From: an uncultured Haemophilus sp.
GTDB taxonomy: Bacteria > Pseudomonadota > Gammaproteobacteria > Enterobacterales > Pasteurellaceae
NCBI GenBank assembly: GCA_902481695.1
Contig: CABSXY010000047.1
Location: forward strand, 1 to 10,611
Direction: 5' to 3'
DNA length: 10,611 nucleotides
Of the stretch, positions 6,142 to 10,611 are shown in pieces (position 1 is the stretch's first letter; each line of letters starts with the position of its first letter). The notes beneath the pieces were generated by a model. That model was given only the letters and a program-made list of their open reading frames with translations. It did not search any database and was not told the DNA's origin. The position numbers and the translations under genes were made by a program.

Positions 6142-7011
6142 CTATTTTTTCAATGCCAAGATTTCACCCATGCGAACAGGTTCATCAACACTTAAATGAT
6201 CGGCAATTTGCACTTGATCGGCTTGGAATAAATTAATCACGGTAGAACCAAGTTGGAACCAACCCATTTCTTGACCTTTGCTTAATTTAACCGCACTTTC
6301 ACCTTCATAAGTCCACACTTTTACTTCGTTATGACGTGGTGGGTTAATGACACCAGCCCAAACAGTGCCGATACTTGCAGTAATTGTTGCACCTACTAAG
6401 ATTTGTACCATGGTGCCGAATTCAGTATCAAAGACACAAATCACACGTTCATTACGTGCGAAGAGGTTCGGCACATGTTTCGCTAAAAATGGATTGACGG
6501 AGAATAAATCACCTGGCACGTAAATCATTTTGCGAAGTGTACCATCACATGGCATATGCACACGGTGATAATCACGTGGTGATAAATAAGTGGTGACGAA
6601 TTCCCCATTTTTAAAGGTCTCGGTTAAATCTTTATCTTCCGCTAATAAATCGTTTAAGCTGAAGAAGTGACCTTTTGCTTGTAATAGGCGATCATCATCA
6701 ATGTGTCCACATTCACTTACACGGCCATCCGCAGGGCAACAAAGTGCGGTTGGATTTTGGTTAATTGGTCGTGCATTTTCTTTTAATGGACGGATAAAGA
6801 ATTCATTAAAACTGGCGTAATCACTGAATTTTTCTTTTTCAGCAATGCTCATATCAATGTTGTATTTTTTTGCAAACGCTTTAATCACAAAATGTGTCAC
6901 TGCGCCCCATTTTTGTTTAGCTAACCAACCTGCTGCTTGTGTCATATAGATTTGAGGCATCACATATTGAAATGCAACTTTTAGGCGTTGCCAATAAGAA
7001 ATTGGGTTCAT
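6142..7011 (-). CDS. psd: Phosphatidylserine decarboxylase proenzyme
   Basis: A 289-residue protein, normal for the proteobacterial type I enzyme. It decarboxylates phosphatidylserine to phosphatidylethanolamine at the inner membrane. The proenzyme cuts itself in the LGST motif, seen here at 254-257 in WFQLGSTVINLF. S256 becomes the pyruvoyl group at the start of the small alpha chain, and the beta chain ends at G255. The charge-relay residues that drive cleavage are visible: D95 in CPADGRV, and H149 and H152 in SPRDYHRVHMP. The N-terminal amphipathic region (about 1-50) likely binds the membrane. GGAG lies 8-11 bases before the ATG on the minus strand. It follows pssA by 125 bases, has its own TATAAT element, and is followed closely by fklB. 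It contains two uptake sequences. Confidence 0.97.
   Translation of the reverse strand: MNPISYWQRLKVAFQYVMPQIYMTQAAGWLAKQKWGAVTHFVIKAFAKKYNIDMSIAEKEKFSDYASFNEFFIRPLKENARPINQNPTALCCPADGRVSECGHIDDDRLLQAKGHFFSLNDLLAEDKDLTETFKNGEFVTTYLSPRDYHRVHMPCDGTLRKMIYVPGDLFSVNPFLAKHVPNLFARNERVICVFDTEFGTMVQILVGATITASIGTVWAGVINPPRHNEVKVWTYEGESAVKLSKGQEMGWFQLGSTVINLFQADQVQIADHLSVDEPVRMGEILALKK
6290..6298 (-). repeat. USS core in psd (3' half)
   Basis: ACCGCACTT on the plus strand. In psd sense it is AAGTGCGGT, read as Ser-Ala-Val (residues 239-241). Confidence 0.9.
6742..6750 (+). repeat. USS core in psd (5' half)
   Basis: AAGTGCGGT on the plus strand. In psd sense it is ACCGCACTT, read as Thr-Ala-Leu (88-90). 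Confidence 0.9.
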
Positions 7012-7043
7012 TGATTTCTCCGATAAGATTAAAAAGTTGGGCG

Positions 7044-7071
7044 ATTATAACAACTTATTTCACTTGCGCAA
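7044..7071 (-). promoter_or_regulatory. Candidate psd(-fklB) promoter
   Basis: On the minus strand there is a perfect TATAAT (7049-7044), a 16-base spacer and TTGCGC (7071-7066), which keeps only the TTG of the -35. The -10 lies 32 bases before the psd ATG and after the pssA hairpin. psd and fklB could thus be transcribed independently of pssA. Confidence rests on the -10 and its position. Confidence 0.55.
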
Positions 7072-7103
7072 TGTTAGTTGATATTTTTGCGTAAGATCAA
7101 AGC

Positions 7104-7129
7104 AATAAGCCGACATTTGCCGGCTTATT
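7104..7129 (-). terminator. Hairpin after pssA, probable intrinsic terminator
   Basis: A 9-bp perfect stem, AATAAGCCG (7104-7112) with CGGCTTATT (7121-7129), loop 8 bases, 8 bases past the pssA stop. On the minus strand the following sequence, GCTTTGATCTT, is only moderately T-rich, so termination may be partial and leave some read-through into psd. The better T run lies on the plus side, where no gene needs it. Confidence 0.6.
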
Positions 7130-7136
7130 TTTATGT

Positions 7137-8504
7137 TTATAAAATCATTTTGACTAATTTATCTGCTTGAATCCGCGCAAATTTCTTCAAGAGTTTTTGC
7201 ACCGGTTCAGGATATTGCGTTAATTCTTCTAATTCAGAATAATCTTGCAATACTTTGGTATGTTGGCGGATGTGCGATAATTCTTGTTCCACTTGAGGCA
7301 GAAGTTCTTGTTTTGGATCGTGGATTAATAATCCATTTTCCGCATCTAAACGCCATGCACGAGGATTCAGGTTGTTCCCTGTTAAAAGAATATACTGATT
7401 GTCCACCCAAACACCTTTGAGATGATAGGTGTTATCGCCGTCTTTCCATAAACGCACCGTTAAATGGCCATTTTTAATGTAAGCATCAAATTTCTCGCAG
7501 AAACGACGAAGATTGCTTTCATATAAATAAGGCAATGCACCTGCCATTTTAAACGGCTGCTCTGGTGGAATATAGAAATCGTTCGCGACTTTATCACCCA
7601 CGATAATTTCGACACGCTTTCCTTGCTCTAATAAGCGGGCAAGTTTACTTCTTAGTGTGCGCGGGAAGTTGAAATAAGGCGTACAAATCACCAATTTTTC
7701 CTGCACTTGTAAGAATAAATCTTCGATAACTTGATTTAATTCATTGCCTGATGCACCTAAACCAAAAAGTGGTGAAATGGTTAAAACATCGGAAAAACCA
7801 ACCGCACTTTCTAGCTGATATTCAGCATGGGCAGATAAGTTTTTACGATAAGCTTTTATTGCACTACGAATTTCTTTGGTGCGAGGGCGATTAGCCACAT
7901 CTAATGGATGTACCGCACTGAAATCCAATAAATAATCATTGATGAAATTAACCATAGAGTCTGCCAGTGCAGCATTATGGATTTTTTGATAGCGGTCATA
8001 ACGGTATTTATCTTGTTGTTGTAAATACACGTTATTGATGCTTGCGCCGCTATAAAGCACGGTATCGTCAAAGACAAAGCCTTTAATATGCAACACGCCG
8101 AAGACTTCACGGGTATTAATAGGCACACCGAAGAACATATTCGGTTCATCGGGAAGTTGATAGGTTTGGCGTTGTTCACAATACCAATCAGCGTTAGTAG
8201 CAGATTTTTCTGCACCGAGTAAATTGCGTTGTCCGCGATGCCAATCCACTAAAATTTTCACATCCAATTCTGGATGATCTTGTTTTACGCGATAAATTTC
8301 ATTGAGAATTTCTTGGCCCGCTTCATCTTTTTGCCAATAAAGTGCGGTCACGTAAATGCGTTTTTTAGCTTGGCGAATTAATTCTATAATTTGTGCTTTG
8401 AATTCAAGCGGACTAAACAGAAACTCAACCTGCTCTGCCTGTAAAGGAAGAAAAGGTAAATTTTTTAAATTTTGTTCTGCTCGTTTAGCTTTATTGATTA
8501 ACAT
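7137..8504 (-). CDS. pssA: CDP-diacylglycerol-serine O-phosphatidyltransferase (PLD-superfamily PssA)
   Basis: A 455-residue protein of the gammaproteobacterial PssA type, which belongs to the phospholipase D superfamily and not to the integral-membrane PssA of Gram-positives. It makes phosphatidylserine and CMP from CDP-diacylglycerol and serine. It is a peripheral protein; no membrane segments are seen. Both HKD motifs are intact: HIKGFVFD (H139, K141, D146) followed by YSGASINN, and HLKGVWVD (H361, K363, D368) followed by LLTGNNLNPRAW. The ATG at 8504 is preceded by a weak ribosome site (AGAG), and no upstream in-frame start is evident. It is immediately upstream of psd, so the two PE synthesis steps are adjacent, and it diverges from yfiF. 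I could not identify a convincing promoter. It contains two exact uptake sequences (7801-7809, 8340-8348) and one imperfect copy (7912-7920). Confidence 0.96.
   Translation of the reverse strand: MLINKAKRAEQNLKNLPFLPLQAEQVEFLFSPLEFKAQIIELIRQAKKRIYVTALYWQKDEAGQEILNEIYRVKQDHPELDVKILVDWHRGQRNLLGAEKSATNADWYCEQRQTYQLPDEPNMFFGVPINTREVFGVLHIKGFVFDDTVLYSGASINNVYLQQQDKYRYDRYQKIHNAALADSMVNFINDYLLDFSAVHPLDVANRPRTKEIRSAIKAYRKNLSAHAEYQLESAVGFSDVLTISPLFGLGASGNELNQVIEDLFLQVQEKLVICTPYFNFPRTLRSKLARLLEQGKRVEIIVGDKVANDFYIPPEQPFKMAGALPYLYESNLRRFCEKFDAYIKNGHLTVRLWKDGDNTYHLKGVWVDNQYILLTGNNLNPRAWRLDAENGLLIHDPKQELLPQVEQELSHIRQHTKVLQDYSELEELTQYPEPVQKLLKKFARIQADKLVKMIL
7801..7809 (-). repeat. USS core in pssA (middle)
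   Basis: ACCGCACTT on the plus strand. In pssA sense it is AAGTGCGGT, read as Ser-Ala-Val (233-235). A near copy, ACCGCACTG, lies at 7912-7920. Confidence 0.9.
8340..8348 (+). repeat. USS core in pssA (5' part)
   Basis: AAGTGCGGT on the plus strand. In pssA sense it is ACCGCACTT, read as Thr-Ala-Leu (53-55). Confidence 0.9.
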
Positions 8505-8559
8505 AATCGATCTCTACACTAAAAATTAATGCTCTAGTTTACAATATTTCCTTTGTGGA

Positions 8560-8591
8560 TTGATAGAAAAAAGGTTTTTTTTCGTTATAAT
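8560..8591 (+). promoter_or_regulatory. Candidate yfiF promoter
   Basis: A perfect TATAAT (8586-8591) lies 62 bases before the yfiF ATG. The best -35-like hexamer, TTGATA (8560-8565), is 20 bases upstream, longer than optimal, so the -35 assignment is doubtful and only the -10 is persuasive. The pssA-yfiF gap of 149 bases is otherwise T- and A-rich without clear operators. Confidence 0.45.
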
Positions 8592-8653
8592 GCTCACAAA
8601 TTTTCGCATTTTTTGGCGAATTATTATCCAATTTTTCCTTCGAGAAGCAAATT

Positions 8654-9727
8654 ATGAGCAATTCACGCAAACCATCATTCCAAACTAATTCCACCAAATC
8701 TTTTCAAGAGCATAGCCCAAAACGTGCATTTAATGACAAAGAACGTCGCTTTGATGATCGTCGTAATAATGAAAAACGTGAGGGAAATCGACCGCACTTT
8801 GATAAAAAACGGGATGATCGCAAACCTTCTCGTGGCTTCCAACAGCAAGAAGTGAGAGAACCGAAAATTGCTGAACTTTCATTAAATAAAGCCAACGGTG
8901 AAAGTGGCTCGGTAAAAGTAACAGTAAAAAGTACTGGCGTGAGTTATAAAGCGAAAGAAAAGAAAACGGGCGCATTATCACCACGAGCACCGGAGAAAAT
9001 TAAAAAGAACCGTGCTGAAGAAATGAAAGTGTATGGCGAAAATGCGTGCTTAGAATTGTTTGCAGAACGTCCAGAGAGCATCGTTCGCGTATGGGCAACG
9101 GTGCAAATGGCGCATCGAATTGGCGAGATTTTCAGTTATTTAGCCGCGAATAAAAAAGTGTATCACGTGGTGGATAGCGATGAGCTGAGCTTAGTGAGTG
9201 GTACCGAGCATCATGGCGGCATTTGTATGTTAGTGAAGAAACAACGTACTTTCTCTTTGCAAGGTTATTTAGATGTACCGCGTCAAGAAGACTGCTTAGT
9301 CGTGCTTGATCAAGTCAATAATGCGCAGAACCTAGGTGGCGTTGTGCGTACTTGTGCCTTCTATGGCATTAAAAATGTGGTAACAAATCAAGTTGAACAG
9401 CTTTATGCACCGGCTGCGATGCGTGTAGCTGAAGGCGGGATGGAGCATATTCGTATTTTAGAAACAGAAAGTACTGAAATCGCTTTAGAGGCTTTACGTA
9501 AGGCTGGCTATCAGATTATTCATGTATCAACCAATAAACAAGGTGTGGCGTTGGAACAACTCAAATTTGCAGAGAAAGTCGCGTTGGTATTGAGTGAAGG
9601 TAGTACGGACGATATTCGTGAGAAACAAGATGTAAATGTGCGTCTTTCTTTAAGTAATCCATTAAAAACAGGACTAAATATTGCGGTAAATGCAGGGATT
9701 TTATTAGCACATTGGTATGTGAAATAA
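8654..9727 (+). CDS. yfiF: TrmH-family (SPOUT) RNA methyltransferase, YfiF-like
   Basis: A 357-residue protein in three parts. Residues 1 to about 120 are a highly charged, basic, low-complexity region (for example RRFDDRRNNEKREGNR), probably disordered and RNA-binding. Residues about 121-200 are the SpoU substrate-binding domain, with RAEEMKVYGENACLELF and SGTEHHGGICMLVKK. Residues about 213-357 are the SPOUT catalytic domain, with motif 1 as VLDQVNNAQNLGGVVRT (N226, R232), motif 2 as VLSEGS (312-317) and motif 3 as TGLNIAVNAG (339-348). The three-part layout and the RAEE..VYGENAC stretch match my memory of E. coli YfiF. The family 2'-O-methylates ribose in rRNA or tRNA using AdoMet; the substrate of YfiF is not settled. 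Motif 2 lacks the usual G-x-E-x-x-G spacing. The ribosome site is weak (GAGAAG). An uptake sequence lies inside the basic tail. Confidence 0.88.
   Translation: MSNSRKPSFQTNSTKSFQEHSPKRAFNDKERRFDDRRNNEKREGNRPHFDKKRDDRKPSRGFQQQEVREPKIAELSLNKANGESGSVKVTVKSTGVSYKAKEKKTGALSPRAPEKIKKNRAEEMKVYGENACLELFAERPESIVRVWATVQMAHRIGEIFSYLAANKKVYHVVDSDELSLVSGTEHHGGICMLVKKQRTFSLQGYLDVPRQEDCLVVLDQVNNAQNLGGVVRTCAFYGIKNVVTNQVEQLYAPAAMRVAEGGMEHIRILETESTEIALEALRKAGYQIIHVSTNKQGVALEQLKFAEKVALVLSEGSTDDIREKQDVNVRLSLSNPLKTGLNIAVNAGILLAHWYVK
8791..8799 (-). repeat. USS core in the yfiF basic N-terminal tail
   Basis: ACCGCACTT, read as part of Arg-Pro-His-Phe (46-49). Confidence 0.9.
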
Positions 9728-9731
9728 CCTT

Positions 9732-9740
9732 AAGTGCGGT
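9732..9740 (+). repeat. USS core with extended AT-rich flank, after yfiF
   Basis: AAGTGCGGT followed by TATTTTTAGG and TTTGTTTTGG. This matches the extended USS pattern, with two AT-rich blocks about one helical turn apart. It is not part of the nearby terminator stem. Confidence 0.9.
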
Positions 9741-9760
9741 TATTTTTAGGTTTGTTTTGG

Positions 9761-9785
9761 GGGCTGACATCTGTCAGCCCTTTTT
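9761..9785 (+). terminator. Intrinsic terminator after yfiF
   Basis: GGGCTGAC (9761-9768) pairs with GTCAGCCC (9773-9780) around the loop ATCT, followed by TTTTTCTTTT. It is a compact GC-rich stem with a T tract, 33 bases past the yfiF stop. It insulates yfiF from gss. Confidence 0.92.
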
Positions 9786-9836
9786 CTTTTTCAAAATTGT
9801 ATGGGATTCAAATTTTGATATTTCTTTTAAAAGCCT

Positions 9837-9866
9837 TTGGGGGGAATCAGACAAAAGATCTATACT
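9837..9866 (+). promoter_or_regulatory. Candidate gss promoter
   Basis: TATACT (9861-9866) lies 31 bases before the gss ATG, with TTGGGG (9837-9842) 18 bases upstream as a weak -35. Position between the yfiF terminator and gss supports a promoter here. A run of six G at 9839-9844 crosses the -35 region. Confidence 0.45.
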
Positions 9867-9897
9867 ATTTCTAGTTGTTATTTAACAGGGAGTTTTT

Positions 9898-10611
9898 ATG
9901 CCTGAACGTTCAGCAAACATCAGTACACACGATCCTTTCGGGAGCTTATTAGGCTATGCGCCGGGTGGCATTGCGATTTATTCATCCGATTATCATACAG
10001 CCGATGAGAAAGAGTATCCGGATGATGCTGCCTTTCGCAGTTATTTAGGAAGAGAGTACATGGGCTACAAATGGCAGTGTGTGGAATTTGTGCGCCGTTA
10101 TTTATACCTCAATCATGGCATGGTGTTTACTGATGTGGGAATGGCTTACGAGATCTTTTCTCTACGATTTTTACGTCAAGTGGTCAATGATGCCTTATTA
10201 CCCTTACAAGCCTTTGCAAATGGCTGCAAACGTAAGCCTGAAGCAGGAGCCCTTTTAATTTGGCAAGAGGGAGGCGAATTTAAACATACGGGGCATGTGG
10301 CGATCATTACCGAAGTCTTAGAGGATAAAATCCGTATTGCTGAGCAAAACGTGATTCACTCTCGCTTACCTAGCGGGCAGCAATGGACGCGTGAATTACC
10401 GATGACAGTTTCTGAAACAGGCTATTTTTTGCATGATACCTTTGATGATACTGAAATTTTAGGTTGGATGATCCAAACGGAAGACACCGAATACAGTCTG
10501 CCGCAGCCAACGCCAGAAAAAGAGAAACTTGAAATTCATGCAGAACATATTGAAAACAACGGTCAGTTTGAGCATAAATGGCTGAATGAGCAAAATGAAT
10601 TTGAAGCTGCC
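9898..10611 (+). CDS. gss: Bifunctional glutathionylspermidine synthetase/amidase (5' part, runs off the window)
   Basis: Translation from ATG 9898, which follows CAGGGAG (9886-9892), stays open for 238 codons to the window end. The visible part covers the N-terminal amidase (CHAP/NlpC-P60-like) domain and the first residues leading to the ATP-grasp synthetase. It begins with DPFGSLLGYAPGGIAIYSSD (12-31). The catalytic Cys61 is in GYKWQCVEF, His133 in HTGHVAII and Glu149 in RIAEQNV, two residues offset from the C59, H131 and E147 I recall for E. coli Gsp. The strongly conserved GWMIQTEDTEYSLPQP (189-204) marks the domain end. The full protein, about 620 residues, joins spermidine to glutathione with ATP and also hydrolyses the product, so it buffers polyamine and thiol pools. 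Only the amidase half is seen, so presence of the synthetase half is inferred. Confidence 0.93.
   Translation, partial: MPERSANISTHDPFGSLLGYAPGGIAIYSSDYHTADEKEYPDDAAFRSYLGREYMGYKWQCVEFVRRYLYLNHGMVFTDVGMAYEIFSLRFLRQVVNDALLPLQAFANGCKRKPEAGALLIWQEGGEFKHTGHVAIITEVLEDKIRIAEQNVIHSRLPSGQQWTRELPMTVSETGYFLHDTFDDTEILGWMIQTEDTEYSLPQPTPEKEKLEIHAEHIENNGQFEHKWLNEQNEFEAA

Noticed and set aside
7901..8215. A 104-residue open frame inside pssA on the same strand
   Set aside because: It is out of frame with the intact HKD-motif protein and has no features of its own.
8600..8625. A hairpin before yfiF (TTCGC / GCGAA)
   Set aside because: It has only 5 base pairs, then a mismatch, in AT-rich sequence; likely chance.
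8704..8990. Two open frames antisense to the yfiF basic tail
   Set aside because: Ser/Arg- and Leu-rich products are expected from the complement of this low-complexity coding region; nothing else supports them.

Overview
The window reads as an ordinary chromosomal segment of a Haemophilus-like Pasteurellaceae. Three things support this. Eleven exact copies of the Haemophilus-type DNA uptake core AAGTGCGGT (or its complement) lie in 10.6 kb. Base composition is AT-rich and even throughout. The block dprA - yaaA - small lipoprotein - pfkA has the order I remember for H. influenzae. The other blocks (folA/proB, psd with fklB, pssA/yfiF) do not, from memory, lie next to these in H. influenzae Rd, so a relative such as H. 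parainfluenzae or Aggregatibacter is more likely. The species is inference.

Layout, left to right. The 3' part of dprA (competence, ssDNA-binding RecA loader) enters from the left edge. It is followed on the same strand by yaaA (peroxide stress), a lipoprotein gene that overlaps the yaaA stop by 8 bases, and pfkA (6-phosphofructokinase). A strong two-way terminator separates pfkA from the convergent folA (dihydrofolate reductase). folA and proB (glutamate 5-kinase) diverge from a 141-base control region with recognisable promoter elements. A second small lipoprotein with a very acidic tail follows proB and ends in a hairpin made of two inverted uptake sequences. That hairpin also faces the end of the minus-strand group pssA - psd - fklB. 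yfiF, a SPOUT-family methyltransferase, diverges from pssA. The window closes with the first 238 codons of a bifunctional glutathionylspermidine synthetase/amidase gene (gss), which runs off the right edge.

How the genes work together. The clearest unit is pssA followed by psd: two consecutive steps that turn CDP-diacylglycerol into phosphatidylserine and then phosphatidylethanolamine. fklB, a cytoplasmic FKBP-type prolyl isomerase, follows 22 bases after psd. The other genes are housekeeping functions without an obvious shared pathway. No mobile element, phage, CRISPR array, toxin-antitoxin pair, tRNA or rRNA was seen, and no gap between genes exceeds about 170 bases.

I did not find a convincing undescribed system. 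The most interesting signals are how uptake sequences shape coding sequence and terminators, the pssA-psd adjacency, the two uncharacterised lipoproteins, and a possible short ORF overlapping the start of yaaA.
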